Shown here: in pieces, positions 10,218 to 21,591 of the stretch
Numbering within the stretch: position 1 is the stretch's first letter
Layout of the letters: the number at the start of each line of letters is the position of its first letter
Assembly: GCA_946894095.1 (NCBI GenBank)
Contig: OX335651.1
Location: 8,640,501-8,704,500, forward strand
Direction of reading: 5' to 3'
DNA length: 64,000 nucleotides
Source of the DNA: Incurvaria masculella
Taxonomy: Eukaryota > Arthropoda > Insecta > Lepidoptera > Incurvariidae
Notes under the pieces: generated by a model
What the model was told of the DNA's origin: nothing
The model's database searches: none
The model's input: the letters and a program-made list of their open reading frames with translations, nothing else
Made by a program: the position numbers and the translations under genes

Positions 10218-11138
10218 TTAAAGATAAAAAACTTCTTCTAAAAGAGCCGGAGCTCCAGCTGTACCTAGAATACTGGCGGTGTTGCCTCTTTGGATTTCGA
10301 AGCTTATTCGCCAGACAAAATGTGCCCCGGACCTGGGATCACCAGAACTTTCATTTAAAAGTTTGCCTAACGTTGAAGCAAAAGTTATCGCTTCTGGTGA
10401 CCATGAACCGAGTGTCTCGACGGCGAAAGCTAAAAACTCAAAGGAACTCGCCACGCAGCTGTATTTTTGATGTTTATTTGCTGCTGCCCTCTCAGCTGCA
10501 GCTCCGGTCGCGCGAGAAGTGGCCTGAATGTAGGACGGCGCCAGAGTATCACAGGTGGCGTCCCATATTAATGCCTTTCCACTTGCCCACGGCAATAAGG
10601 TCACCCCGTCGGGGCGTTTACCATCCGAGCGACTGATTCCTGGGGGCTCGGTGATGCTGGGGTAGTTTGCTGTCACCAGTGCTCTTTTTATAATTTTATT
10701 TATATTGTAATGGCGGGATAAACGACCAGCGCTTCTTTGGCATGATAAACCGTAGTGGCCCCATTCGGTAACGTTGGTACCACAGACGCACGTATGAGGA
10801 TGGCACAATCTAGCACCGACTCGAAGGCCTATTGAAATTCTGAGAGTGTTACTGTCAAGCAGAGTGCCTAGGCTTGGTGATGGATAGGCTTTTAACCACG
10901 CCCCGGATTCGGCGACTGATGATGCTAGAATGCGAGCTTTGTCAATGTCAGCACTATTCATCAAGAGGGAAGAGTGTATAGATTTTATAATCGGCAAATC
11001 CCAGGCTTTTTGGAGTTTAAGACGGATTGGAATAGGTTCTTCTGGGCACCTGGATTTCCAACCTTCGATAGCCCTGTTCAAGCAGTCCACCTGCTTGAAC
11101 AGGTACTTGCTGCAGACCAACTGTTCTATGTTATCCAT
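10218..11138 (-). CDS. C-terminal domain of an invertebrate reverse-transcriptase element family (RT part missing)
   Basis: The 306-codon frame is uninterrupted. Residues about 90-150 hold GTLLDSNTLRISIGLRVGA followed by a Cys/His cluster (H115, C117, C119, H128, C133, H143). Then come SDGKRPDG (171-178) and LIWDATC (191-196), and a conserved tail GDPRSG...EIQRGNTASILGT...LLEEVFYL. From memory, this arrangement sits behind a reverse transcriptase with a QQGDPLGP motif in repeats of molluscs, cnidarians and insects. The Cys/His cluster plus PD...D resembles the layout of restriction-like endonucleases of some LINEs; that function is inference. The RT half is absent, and upstream sequence runs into a SINE at 11275-11435. 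The intact frame suggests either a recent insertion or a short time since truncation. The start ATG is only the first in frame. A 13-bp perfect hairpin (11073-11103) lies near the N-terminal end. Confidence 0.75.
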   Translation of the reverse strand: MDNIEQLVCSKYLFKQVDCLNRAIEGWKSRCPEEPIPIRLKLQKAWDLPIIKSIHSSLLMNSADIDKARILASSVAESGAWLKAYPSPSLGTLLDSNTLRISIGLRVGARLCHPHTCVCGTNVTEWGHYGLSCQRSAGRLSRHYNINKIIKRALVTANYPSITEPPGISRSDGKRPDGVTLLPWASGKALIWDATCDTLAPSYIQATSRATGAAAERAAANKHQKYSCVASSFEFLAFAVETLGSWSPEAITFASTLGKLLNESSGDPRSGAHFVWRISFEIQRGNTASILGTAGAPALLEEVFYL

Positions 11139-11274
11139 TTTTCGTAGCAGTCTTTAGAATTATTCATTTAAGATTACATTGCATCTATCACAAAAAAATC
11201 TTAAATTATGAGCATAAATAAAACCAATAAAGGTAAGGTAAGTAATATGACACGTACTTGTAGAGCATGTATGA

Positions 11275-11435
11275 ACATGGATGGCTAATAGCACACCCAC
11301 AATTATGTGAGCCCAATACACCGCATTCCTTGAAATAATTAGTTGCTTTACCAGGGCCTTTCCTTTATGAACTCGTTACATTAACAGAGATGGAAAACCC
11401 TGACAATTTTTAATTGACGCTTTGATTATAGTTTC
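11275..11435 (-). repeat. SINE, 5'-truncated, minus strand
   Basis: Reads the complement of the shared tail: ACATGGATGGCTAATAGCAC, GTGAGCCCAATACACC, CCAGGGCCTTTCCTTTATGA, then GATGGAAAACCCTGACA. The head is lost. It lies just upstream of the 306-codon frame. Confidence 0.75.
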
Positions 11436-12054
11436 TTACCGGTCGGGCTACTTTTGACCCCCCTTTGTTTCCCCCCCCCCCCCCCTCACCTCAATTTTTA
11501 CGTCGTATTTTAAACTAGAGATTTATTAATAAAGAATTAGCTATATTGTGGCCTATTTCAACAACATTTGAGTGGTTTGAACGGTACATGTAAGCGAATT
11601 GGCAGGAAATGAAAATCAAGCTTACATGTATAACAAGGTAATGGTTTTATTAATTTCGACGAATGTACGCAACCTTATATGACGAATATTATTGACCGCG
11701 TGAATACTACGTGATTTAGCACCCCTTACACCTATCTCCTCGTGACTGACCGTGGTATTTTGCGAACCCCAAGTTTACTGCTGATTTAATATCAATACTT
11801 TGATTTAAAGCTTAATTTCAAGAACCAATCAAAACATTCCTTTTTTACATAAAAATTGAGCTTGCGACCTTGCAAATTTCTTCCAATTTCCTATGAAGAC
11901 TCCACGCTTGTGAGAAACCGACACTAATGAATATAAATTGGTTCGCTCCGATGGATAAGAATTCGCGCAGAAGGACTGTGGCGCCGTCTATTTAAAATGC
12001 TAAGACCTGAAAAACCACAGTAAATTGTTTTACATTCCTTTACATAAGTCGAAT
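11436..12054. other. No gene recognised; poly-C tract
   Basis: Contains a C-rich run at about 11459-11487 with a continuous stretch of about 15 C. Otherwise AT-rich and stop-rich. Confidence 0.4.
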
Positions 12055-12335
12055 GCGATGAGACTGGCCTTGGTTCGGATTCCACGTAAAACTGTAGGTT
12101 CCTCACTTACTAGATGGTTGGGTTGATTCCGCCCATCGCATTGGTACCATCGCATTCAATGAACGATGGTCGAAGCGGCAATGAACATTGTCAGTGTTTA
12201 CCATCCAGTTCAATGTAGCCGCGGCAATATAAGGAAGGTCCTGGTATGGCACCTAGTTCCCATGTGGGGTGTCAGGCTAATATCTGACGTTCAGTTTGGT
12301 ATTAGCCATCCATGTCCAGTTACATAAAAAAAGAA
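12055..12335 (+). repeat. SINE with 5S-type junction, head lost
   Basis: Starts at GACTGGCCTTGGTTCGGATT, the joint found behind 5S-type heads in this window. It continues through CGTAAAACTGTAGG, TTGGTACCATCGCATT, GGTCGAAGCGGCAATG and AAGGAAGGTCCTGGTATGGC to an A-rich tail. Confidence 0.8.
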
Positions 12336-12957
12336 AGAAAAGTTCTCGTCTTGCATTGCGATAAATACGCCCAATACTTTATTGTTCCGCTTTCTAGTTT
12401 ACACTAAATCACTAAATGCATTGCCTCCTCCAACAATAAGAGAAATAAAAGTTTTCGAAAGCCATTAGAGCGGTCTAGCCTGTGGAGGGTTGTCTGGGGG
12501 TGCAGGGGCTGCGGTCCGCGGGGGGGGGGGGCTCCTACGTGCGTCCTATACAAAGACTGCGTCCGATTCTCAAAAACCACTCACTTTAAAATAATAACGT
12601 CTACGTGAGCGACGAAATCGAAGAAGAAAACTCCATTACTCCCGGCATAGTGGTGCGAGAGACCGACGCAATATTTGGTTTAGTTGTTGAGGAATGGCTT
12701 TCAACTTATTTTCTTTAAAAGGAAATTCCGTTTTGGATTCACGAGAACATTTTAATTTAGCTTGAAAACCAATCGAGACTGTATTTACGTGGAAATATTT
12801 TTATTATCTGGAGAACGCCAAAATGATATTTAGGTATAGAAAGTTCTGATATTTTGCAAGTTTGAGGCGTGAAATCAATCATTCTAAAAATGAATATAAT
12901 TTTTTTTTATTATATGTTGTCAATATTAGGCATTTCGTAAGACTCTAGGTCCTTTCT
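12336..12957. other. No gene recognised; G-rich tract
   Basis: A G-rich stretch at 12481-12533 has several short G runs and one of about 12 G. It could form a G-quadruplex on the plus strand. No open frame of interest. Confidence 0.4.
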
Positions 12958-12964
12958 CAATTAT

Positions 12965-13172
12965 AAGGTTGTATGGTTAATCCAACTCGGGTTGGTTACA
13001 TCGCATTGAATCAACGATGTTCGAAAGGGCAATGAGATTGTTCGAATATTCTATTCAGTTCAATGTAGCCGTGCAATATAAGAAAGGTCCTGGCATGTCA
13101 ATTAGTTCCCATGACGTGTGTTGGGATGATATCATTATAGTATCGGTATATTTGTCCAGTTGCATAAAAATA
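12965..13172 (+). repeat. SINE, truncated and diverged
   Basis: Matches the shared body from GTTAATCCAACTCGGGTTGG through GATGTTCGAAAGGGCAATG, TTCAATGTAGCCGTGCAATA and GTCCTGGCATGTC to a short A tail. It is more diverged than the copies at 12055 and 17281. Confidence 0.75.
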
Positions 13173-13618
13173 CATAATTATATTCCGAAATGATTACCAA
13201 GCACTAGGTAATGAATTGGCTTCGAATAATGTGTTATATTTCAACTTAGCAAACTTAGGAAATTCGTGGTCTTTCCGACTTAACGGAATCAAAATAAGTA
13301 ATAAGTATGTAGACATTAAATTCCTTTTGCTTAAGAATGTATGTATTTAGGGATACATTAATACATACTGTGGGTTATGTACTTACATACTTAACCAACT
13401 AGCGCATGAGCTGAGCGATACAGTCACGTATTTTCTTGTCGTTTCACCAGAAATAGATGCAATTCTAAATCCTTTTCTTTTCTCTTTTCCGGAGTAAGGG
13501 TTAACTACTTTAACTAGTAATACTTTCTCCCTGCAGCCTTATTACATGAAAATACGTGACCGTCAACGGTAAACTCTTTTAGTTTAAGAATGTATTCAAT
13601 GTATTATTTATAATTATG
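13173..13618. other. No gene recognised
   Basis: AT-rich. A near-match pair (CAGTCACGTATTTTC at 13421 and GAAAATACGTGAC at 13548) forms a loose inverted repeat about 130 bp apart. No coding signal. Confidence 0.35.
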
Positions 13619-14118
13619 TTACTAGCTGCGGAACTCGGCTCCGCTCGGGTTAATGTTGGGCTGAATTATTTCATGGACAGAAAGTAGCCCAAAACGCTGC
13701 AGCGCTGGTCCAAAAGTATGGTCCAGGACAATGTATGTACCTTCAATCGAGTTCCTTTAAGCCGATATGGCATGATTGAATCAGAAACAATAAATAATTC
13801 CTATTTAGAGCTAAGTAAACATTTTGTAGCTATTTTTCCCGAAAAAAAATATTAAAGCATGTGCCGCCAGAACTTTTCTGCACTTGCACTGCTCCATTGC
13901 ATACCTAGTAAGTAAGTAACGAAGGGAACCTAAAGTTTAGTAGCCTCAACATCGAAAACGGTAACCCATCTCGAATTTGGCTGCTCCCAGAGATGGTATA
14001 CGTTGATAAATATGCATGTAAATCGGGTGAGTGTTTCGGAATATAAGGGATTTATTATTTAGAAAACAAAGCAACTTACTCCAAGAACACCCCTAACAGA
14101 TTTATTATTAGTATAGAT
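13619..14118 (+). repeat. CTAGCTGCGG composite repeat containing an antisense 5S-type SINE
   Basis: Starts ACTAGCTGCGGAACTCGGCT and ends in TTTATTATTAGTATAGATA. Inside (about 13908-14000) is the complement of a 5S-type SINE head (GGTAACCCATCTCGAA...CTGCTCCCAGAGATG). The minus-strand element at 31512-32036 has the same order: same start, same TGGTCCAGGACAATGTAT and TCTGCACTTGCACTGCT blocks, same antisense 5S segment at the same place. The SINE therefore travelled as part of the unit. The left end resembles LINE-derived short repeats known from Lepidoptera. Confidence 0.75.
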
Positions 14119-16593
14119 ATTTTGTCAAATACGGCGACATATCGTAGCGAACACCGATCATAGGCGGATATGAACAAATTCAAAGTTCCGCTTTAGCCGT
14201 TTACGTTTAGATTTAGTTTTGCTTTGCAGCTATAACGGGGCACTGCATGCAGCCAGAGCCCGCGACGCGGAGGAGAGCGGTGCGGCGGCGGTTGCGGAGA
14301 CGCGGTAGCGGTAATGCGGTGCATTTCTGAAGAGACTCCACATGGGGACATTTCAGTTGTTTGGAAACATTGTGTGTGGTTCTTGCAGTATATAATTTTA
14401 GGTCTGGATCTATCAAACGTATTCTAAAAACGCGCTTACATATTGTTTCTTAGTGTATGTATTTGGAATGCAATGCTGGAGGTGTTTAGGATACGTTACA
14501 GAAACTTCAAGGTCACGCGACTTCAACAAATTGTATGGGGACCACAAATAAAATATCGGAATTTAGATTTGTGTTATTAGCATTTTCATGTTCTAATAAT
14601 GAGTACACTCTATTCCTGAAGTTTCTGTAATAGACATAGTTTCTGTTTTAAACTATAATTTTTAATTTTATTAATACCTATTTTAGTTGTAGCAATAAAT
14701 TGAAACATAGCTGATAATAATATGCCATAATATTGTTACTTTGTAGGTTCATGGCATATAGTTACTTAACATTAAATAACATTTAATCCTGTGTGATAAA
14801 TCTAACAATAAAAGTTTGAAAACAGGTCCTCTATTACATTTATCTAAGCTTCGGATAGACGTTCAGTTCACAATACTTTACTCGCGACTCAACTACCAGT
14901 TACAGATTCCTCAGGAAAAGAAAATTCAACCAGCACCCGCCTCTGGTTAAGGGAATTTAAAAGTGAATCCTTTAAAATATAGGCGAGTAAGCATATGTAA
15001 ACGAAGCCTTGCGTGGCGGCAGATCCTGCGATAGGAGTCGGCGGAGAACCCGGCGCATTACCCACCGCTGTCGACTGTAGACGCTGCTAGCGGGAAGTCG
15101 ACACTCTTTAACCATCATTTTTTCTATTATTAAAGGCGTCGTATTTGTTTTCTAGGAAAGGTGCGTGTGTTCCTTTTACGTTCAACATTTAAGTGGCTAC
15201 ACCGCAGCCGTCAATGATCATACAACCAATCGCAAGGCTTAGTCACCCGGCATATTGTTCAAAAGTTATATTAAATATTTCCAGTAATACGTGACATTTG
15301 GTTCTTTCTCCCCTCTGTCACCCCCGCTGCTAAAACACAACCGCTATTATGTCCACTCTCTACTTCTTTAAAGGATGAACTATTTTCACACCACATTTCA
15401 GAAGCCGGTCGGTGCCGCGCGTAAGGCATCTTCCAAATATCTATAGGGAATTATTATTATTTTTCGATGGAGGGTGTCGGTTGGAATCACGGAGTTAGAA
15501 TCCTGAAAACATCAAAATTATTTTTTTCCTTTTTTTTTACTTTTTATATATTTATAGCATGGATTAGACTTAATAGATATACTCATATTAAAAAATAATG
15601 ACATTGTAGGTTCAATGGCAAAAACATTTAACTAAGAAACAATTTTAAAAAGTATAAACATCATCTAACATGGGTAGTCAGTGCGAGAAATGTTATTCCC
15701 GAGACGGTCGTCTTATACGCGGTATCCTCTAATTAGTCTGTGGGCTAGACCGAATCCATCAAGTAGCGCAGGATCTTCGATGTATGACCGCTGGTTTCTT
15801 GGCGCGACCTCGTGACTCGTAGATATCCACCCGTTGCGTCATCACAATCCCCAGAGCACTGAAAAAAAAGTGAGCGGCGGTCACTTGTCGTCCAGATTTA
15901 TCTGGAAAGCTGACTTGAACGGCTTTGTTCTGTATACAAAGCCGTTAGCACAGCTTATAAATTTAGGGATCTTGGTTTTCAGTTCTGGAATAAAATGTTC
16001 TCCTATTGTACTTCTAGTCGATATCTCGCAGTGCAAGTAGCGGGTAGCGGTGAAGGGGGGTGGCGGGCGGCGGAAAGTGCGGGAAGCGCGCCGTCGCCTG
16101 CAGTCTATCCCGAGGGATTCCCTTCGCAATTGCTATTCATTTATTCCATATCGAGCATTTTTCCTCCTTTATACCTCGCAAATCGATTTGCTTTACGTCA
16201 TTTCCATTTTATTGAGACACCGATTGCATTCGCTCCGCGTCTCGATGAAGAATGCGATTTAATTATCGCTCTCAATGAATTTAGTGGGATTTCTCCATTC
16301 GAGGCGAAATCGAGGAGGCCGACTAAATTATTTATCTCGATATGCTCCGCTGTCGTCTTGCAACAGTCTAAAAGATTGGGCATAGTTGAGATGAGGAAAC
16401 AGATATTTACATGAATTTTGATATTTTATGACCTTTTGAGTTCATTTTAATTTCATTTACGTCACAAAGATCCGCGGATTTGATCAACCCAGTAAAGAAG
16501 AACCCGCAAAGAAACTTCACGTTTTCAAATAACATATTTTTCCATCCACAATTATGAAATACACATTCAGATACAAATAACAATAGAAACAGC
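14119..16593. other. No gene recognised; two GC-rich patches
   Basis: GC-rich patches lie at 14230-14345 and 15000-15110. Open frames through them lack recognisable motifs or convincing splice borders. Frames at 15995-16414 overlap on both strands and look accidental. The remainder is AT-rich. Confidence 0.35.
15918..15946. repeat. Perfect 11-bp hairpin
   Basis: AACGGCTTTGT (15918-15928) and ACAAAGCCGTT (15936-15946) are exact complements around a 7-nt loop TCTGTAT. No terminator or gene context explains it. Confidence 0.8.
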
Positions 16594-16613
16594 AACCTAA
16601 CCTAACCTAACCT
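16594..16613 (-). repeat. Short interstitial telomere-type repeat, 4 units of TTAGG
   Basis: Four AACCT units in a row, the complement of the insect telomere unit TTAGG. A truncated SINE follows at 16640. Confidence 0.75.
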
Positions 16614-16639
16614 ATTTAAGGTATAAGTCAGGTGCCAAT

Positions 16640-16735
16640 GGAACCGTGCAATATAAGGAAAGTCCTGGCATGGCACCTAGTCCCCACGTGGTGTGTATGA
16701 GAGCAAGCATGGTATTAGCCATACATATTCAGTTA
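16640..16735 (+). repeat. SINE tail fragment
   Basis: GAACCGTGCAATATAAGGAA, then GTCCTGGCATGGCACCTAG, GTGGTGTG and GTATTAGCCATACATATTC. Only the last 95 bp or so of the SINE are present. Confidence 0.75.
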
Positions 16736-17280
16736 CCTTTTCAACTTGTATGCTGATTACTAATATATCAACAATTTCGTTTTTAGTGCGTGTTTTCTAA
16801 TCTTGTAAAATTGTTTCAATTAAATCAACATTATCATACTTTATTTCCATCTCTACCACACATTTCTTCAATTCCTTGCCAATTCTATCGGTGAATGGAA
16901 CATAAAAAAATGAAGGGCGTCTCAAAATGTGGACGTTATGGCTGTTCCAGGCATTTTACGAGGAGGGTAACTTTCGTTCGTATCACTTTCCCGTGCGTTA
17001 GATATTTCCATAATTTCTCGAAGAACCGATGGAGAAAAAGCTTTGGGAACTGACACATTTTGAATATTGAATATTTTCTTGCCTTGCAATATTTGCATAT
17101 TCAGGGGTATAGATATTTTTTACTGCATTGCGTTGGTTGAGTATTACACGGTTTTAAAAAGAAAAGACCAATTGAAAGAATATGAAACTGTCTAACGTTG
17201 TAAAAACAATTAGCGTTGGTTCAATATTTGTTATATCTAAATAAGAAATGAATTTGTGGCTTAAATCAAAGTTTGTCAGT
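16736..17280. other. No gene recognised
   Basis: AT-rich, stop-rich spacer between two SINEs. Confidence 0.4.
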
Positions 17281-17652
17281 CTCGGTAGCTCAGTGTGCGA
17301 CGCCTTGCGATTCGATAAGCCGGGGAAGCACCTCTGACTGCGGTTAGGTTCCGTATGGGTGACCATTTTCAACCGCTGAGGCTGGCCGTGGTTCGTATTC
17401 CACGTAAAACGTAGGTCCCTTTCCTTACTTACTAGCTGGTAGGGTTAATCCCGCCCGGGTTGGTACCATCGTATTAAATGAACGATGGCCTTCGGCCAAC
17501 GAATATTATCCGTGTTTTCCATCCATTTAAATGTAGCCGAGCAATATAAGGAAGGTTCTGGCATGGCACCTAGTTCCCATGTGGTGTCTTAGGCTAATAT
17601 CTGACGGTCAGTTTGGTATTAGCTATCCATATCCAGTTACATAAAAAAAAAA
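17281..17652 (+). repeat. Full-length SINE with 5S-rRNA-like head
   Basis: The head (17281-17370) reads ATAAGCCGGGGAAGCACC, then GCGGTTAGGTTCC and GTATGGGTGACC, following the internal promoter half of 5S rRNA (AAGCA..., GCGGTTAGTACTT, GATGGGTGACC). The body follows: GGCTGGCCGTGGTTCG, CACGTAAAAC, GGTAGGGTTAATCCCGCCCG, GGTACCATCG and GTTCTGGCATGGCACC, with an A-rich tail at 17641-17652. The same body is joined to tRNA-like heads in other copies here. It is a Pol III retroposon presumably moved by a LINE. Confidence 0.82.
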
Positions 17653-18201
17653 CAAAAGTAATGTAGTTTTTAGAAAACTATACGGTCTTTAAATTTATGA
17701 TTGTCACAGCGTATACATGAAATAGTAATATGACAAAGATACTCATGAACTTTAATTTTCCATGTAATCTTAAATACATTTCCAGTTAATACATGAAATA
17801 TCCTCAACATATACATGTTTTTACGTAAAAGCTTCAAAACACGCCTTCAATTTGTGATGGAGCGTACAGTGCATTTACTGGTCTACAGTATCAGATCTTC
17901 TACTTTGAATGTAAAATTCCGGCGTAATCTTCGTCCCGTAAAGTGCTTGACCGATTTTGATAATTTTATTGCCATCATGAAGACACCTGATTGATGCTTA
18001 GCTATAGTTGGATCCGGGGGGTGGCGCTGTTGTCAATGTCCAGAATATTTTTTAAACTGACCGTTTGGGAGACACGCCCTTGAAGCTTCTGATCATATTT
18101 TACCTGGGTCCGCTCTAGTGGATGTCCAAAACGAAATTGACCTAACCGAAACCGACAAACTGAACTATTTTAATACTTTTTATAACGTAGAGCACATAGA
18201 T
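17653..18201. other. No gene recognised
   Basis: AT-rich spacer, no repeat recognised, no open frame with splice support. Confidence 0.4.
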
Positions 18202-18501
18202 AAGAACCGGCAAAGTGCGAGTCGGACTCGCACATGAAGGGTTCCGTACCATCGTACAAAATTTACCGATAAAATCACATTTTTTGCATGGAGCCCCCCT
18301 ATAATGTTTGTTATTATTTTACTATACCTATTTGTTGTTATAGCGGCAAAATTAATACACACTCTGTGAAAATGCTAGGTGCCTACCTATTCTGGTTCAT
18401 GAGATATAGCCCAGTGAAAGTTGGACGGACGGACGGACGGACGGACAGCAGAGGCTTAGTAATAGGGTTCCGTTGTCACCATTTGGGTACGGAACTCTAA
18501 A
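18202..18501 (+). repeat. GTTCCGTACC-family element, near full length
   Basis: Runs from AACCGGCAAAGTGCGAGTCG and GACTCGCACATGAAGGGTTC through TTTGTTGTTATAGCGGC, GGTTCATGAGATATAG, a (GGAC)n run and GGCTTAGTAATAGGGTTCCG to GGGTACGGAACTC. It has no coding capacity. The internal GGAC microsatellite is constant in the family. Confidence 0.85.
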
Positions 18502-19501
18502 AAGGAAGGAGATATGGTATCGGGCGCGCCTAATATGGGATCCGCTAACTCCAATTTTTAAAATCTACCAATCCAACTTAAACGTACATGCAAGCATAGT
18601 TGCAGACGTATTGGAGGGTATGTTTGAGTGGAAAATGATTTTTTAGAGCAAATTGGCACGCGGTGGAGATTTTTCGACTGTGGCACACGTCGAAGGATCG
18701 GATTCCCATACAATTATATGGTAATTTTGACCATATTGCGGAGACGCAATATCGACCGCATGCCACTTCTCCTTACATTCTCTTCAGTGGCAGAGCTTCA
18801 TGTGGTCGGCCATTGTGACAAATTGTCCACAATATGCATGTACAACGTTGGTAAACAAGGACAACACACGAACTTGCTCCTAAATTCACTTTATTGACGC
18901 TTAAACCGTAATACATTCATGTGTATTCATGCAACAAGATTGTTGTGGTTGTTGCTGTTGAATCCAAAACGGCACTTAAGTCGTCGCCCTACGACCTGCG
19001 GCGCCGCAGCCCGGGGAGGGCGCGCCGCTACCTAGGGCGGCGCGTGACGTCACAAGTAAAACGCCACTTAATTCAGCAATTCGGCTCGGAATTTATACCG
19101 CCTAGTTGTTCTCTAATGCGAGGCTCGTGACAAAAGGCTCCTTTCGAAGCTCCTGGAATCGCTTCGTGTCGTTCGGGTCCGCATTGGTTCACGTGCAGTT
19201 CCAGTGCCACGAGACTTAAGCATTTGACCATTATTTAAAGATCAATTGAGCTCCAAACTAGATGAATTTGAGTAACCTATCAGAATGAGCTGAAATATCA
19301 GCTACAGCTGCCGGCTTAACTATGGAGCACTTTAACCAGCATCGCCTTCAAACTCCATCGTTTTAGTTACGGACTGAAAAATCCTTTTAACAATTGTCCT
19401 TCTGAATATAAATACTTACACGAGACAACTTATTTTTTTTTAATTTGTTTACCATACGATCAGTTTACACTATGACCAGGTGTTTCCGATGTGTTCTCTC
19501 A
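18502..19501. other. GC-rich, CpG-rich segment; possible regulatory DNA
   Basis: At 18960-19125 the sequence turns strongly GC-rich and CpG-rich and contains GTGACGTCAC (19044-19053), a perfect cAMP-response-type palindrome. An 8-bp hairpin ATATTGCG-GAGA-CGCAATAT lies near 18733. No convincing exon was found. CpG-rich islands in AT-rich insect DNA often mark promoters or exons, so this is a candidate only. Confidence 0.3.
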
Positions 19502-19880
19502 TTTTTTTATGCAACCTGACATTGATGGCTAATACCACACAACCACCGTTATGATATTAGCCGAATACACCACATTCCCGAAGGAACTAGGTGTCATGAC
19601 AGGACCTTCCCTTTATGAATTTTCCATTGCCGCTTCCACCATATTTTCATCCAATGCGATGGTACCAACCCGGGTGGCCTTTAACCCTGCTAGGTATAGT
19701 AGGGGAAGGGGACTAACAGTTCTACATGGATCCCAACCATGGAGCATCTCGCATTGTGACGAAATGCACTTATCCAACTTAAAAAGTTAAAGAAATCGGT
19801 GCACGAATGGGGCGAGGATTTGAACCCGGACCTGCAGATATGCTGGGCAAGTCCCCGCGTCACTAGCCTACGAGCCGCTT
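19502..19880 (-). repeat. Full-length SINE with tRNA-like head, minus strand
   Basis: Reading the minus strand: GTAGGCTAGTGACGCGGGGA (A-box-like), GGGTTCAAATCCTCGCC (B box), then the shared body with ACTGTTAGTCCCCTTCC, GGGTTGGTACCATCGCATTG and AAGGGAAGGTCCTG. It finishes with TTAGCCATCAATGTCAGG and a T-run complement of the A tail. Complete head, body and tail make this a reference copy for the tRNA-headed type. Confidence 0.85.
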
Positions 19881-20436
19881 TCATATCTATAGACTTTTAT
19901 TTACACATTTTTAGACACTAATAATGGGCATATATTATGTAAACCATACATTTCACTTCTGTAGATAATAGATATTGATGTATTTGTATGATGTTATATC
20001 TACCATAAACACAATGAGCACATTGTTCTTAGTAAAAATCTAGGAAACCTCCTACAGTTTATAGCTATCTACAGGGATATCAATTATAAAAAGGTAAACA
20101 AGAAGCTGGTTTTTTTATTCATCCGGCTGGTCCCGCTTTAGTCCCAAGAAGTAATCGATAAAGTGCGCTGCGGAGCAGGCTCGAGCGAATCTGGAGCTGC
20201 GAGAAGTTGCGGAAAAGTAAGACTCTGAGGTTTACCACCGTAAAAATGTATGCGCAGGCATATTATTAAATGCAATCAAACATCACAATGAATTTCTTAC
20301 TTGACTCATCACTCGGCGACTAAATTTACCATGGTAATCCCCCAGAAAACAGTAGAGCTGATCCTTGATCCTGAGTTTACAATATCAGAATGATTTAATG
20401 TTTCGGTCGTTGTAGGGGGCTAAGTATGCCCCTTGT

Positions 20437-20790
20437 AAAAGCAATAGATTATATCACGTAGGGCATCTTTCACCACGTGTTGATTAGCCGAATTGGCAAA
20501 CGATAGGGCCGCCTATCCTACCAAATTTCAATAAATACCAGCACAAGATAATCAGCATTTTAGCATAAAAGCACTTTCGTTGTCGATTGAAAATAATCAG
20601 CAGTTGGTAAAAACCACCTTTATGGTCTCATTCACTCTTAATCGGAACTTAAACATATTCTGAGGGGCCTTACCTTACTTTACCATCTTGCAATCATTTT
20701 CAGTGAAAGATAATCAGCACTTTTGTAATAAAGGCCCTTTAAGTGTTCGATCACTTGGTTAAAACCCTGCTAAGTGTATCAAGTATCACC
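20437..20790 (+). repeat. AATCAGCA-rich dispersed repeat, copy A
   Basis: Shares with 62885-63065 (opposite strand) the ordered blocks CTTTCACCACGTGTTGATTA, CAATAAATACCAG, GATAATCAGCA and CAGTTGGTAAAAACCACC. In this copy the AATCAGCA block recurs near 20550, 20590 and 20715, suggesting internal duplication. No coding frame. Confidence 0.6.
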
Positions 20791-21591
20791 TACGTACGGA
20801 ATATTCATATCTACGGATTCTTCGATCTTATTCTACGAAGGCATATTTTATAGGAACGTAGCTTCGCGATAAAATGATATGTCAAATAACGATGCGTCTC
20901 AGAACCGCCCTCGGAGGCGCGGTGATTTTCCGCCGCACATTTTGCATAGATAAGACCAATCCCCTCGCTCCATTACTCCAAGAAAACATTTCAATATGAA
21001 TTTTCCGCGCCATAAGTCAGCGTGAAATATCGGATGGAACTTCTTTCGGGGAACTTGGAGTAACGAGTCATTCGTCCAGCCTCTGCGTGAACTACCTACT
21101 TGCTACTTGTATTGCCAAAAAAGTATTTTTTTGTTAAAATTAAACTAGCATTTAATTATTTATTATAAATTTCCAAAATAAAACTAATTACGGTAATATT
21201 TTACGAATATCCTTATTATCAATAAAATAATGTATACTGAAAATTTAACTCAAGGGCGTATGTGCGTTCATTTAGATAGCGCCACAGTCGGTCGTCGCTA
21301 TTTCTGCTATAACTCCACTACGCACTTATTTATGTATTCGATCTCATACAAAACTTTGGAAAAAAGCTATCATTTGTGAAATCATTATGACGCAAGTGCA
21401 AAAAGTTGCTGATTGTAGATGGCAACGTTTTGCACATGTGAGGACGAGAATAATCTACGCGATTCCAGCTTATTTTTGTAATGTTTTAATGAGATTAAAT
21501 AAATAACCGGATAATGTGCTCACTACAACATTTATAGTTAGAAATAACTTCGAACGACTGGTGCGCCATCTACTTCGACGCACACACCCCC
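20791..21591. other. No gene recognised
   Basis: AT-rich with no recognised repeat up to the transposon that starts at 21592. Confidence 0.4.

Noticed and set aside
11073..11103. 13-bp hairpin as a regulatory element
   Set aside because: It lies inside the 306-codon frame and can be explained by codon choice for LFKQ and CLNR. No other support.
15995..16414. 139-codon plus frame overlapping other frames on both strands
   Set aside because: Three mutually exclusive frames cover the same stretch and none shows a domain or coding bias.
20143..20213. Segment between CTTTAG and GTAAGA that is open in one frame
   Set aside because: Weak acceptor, no coding bias, and other frames are interrupted. 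Not better than chance.
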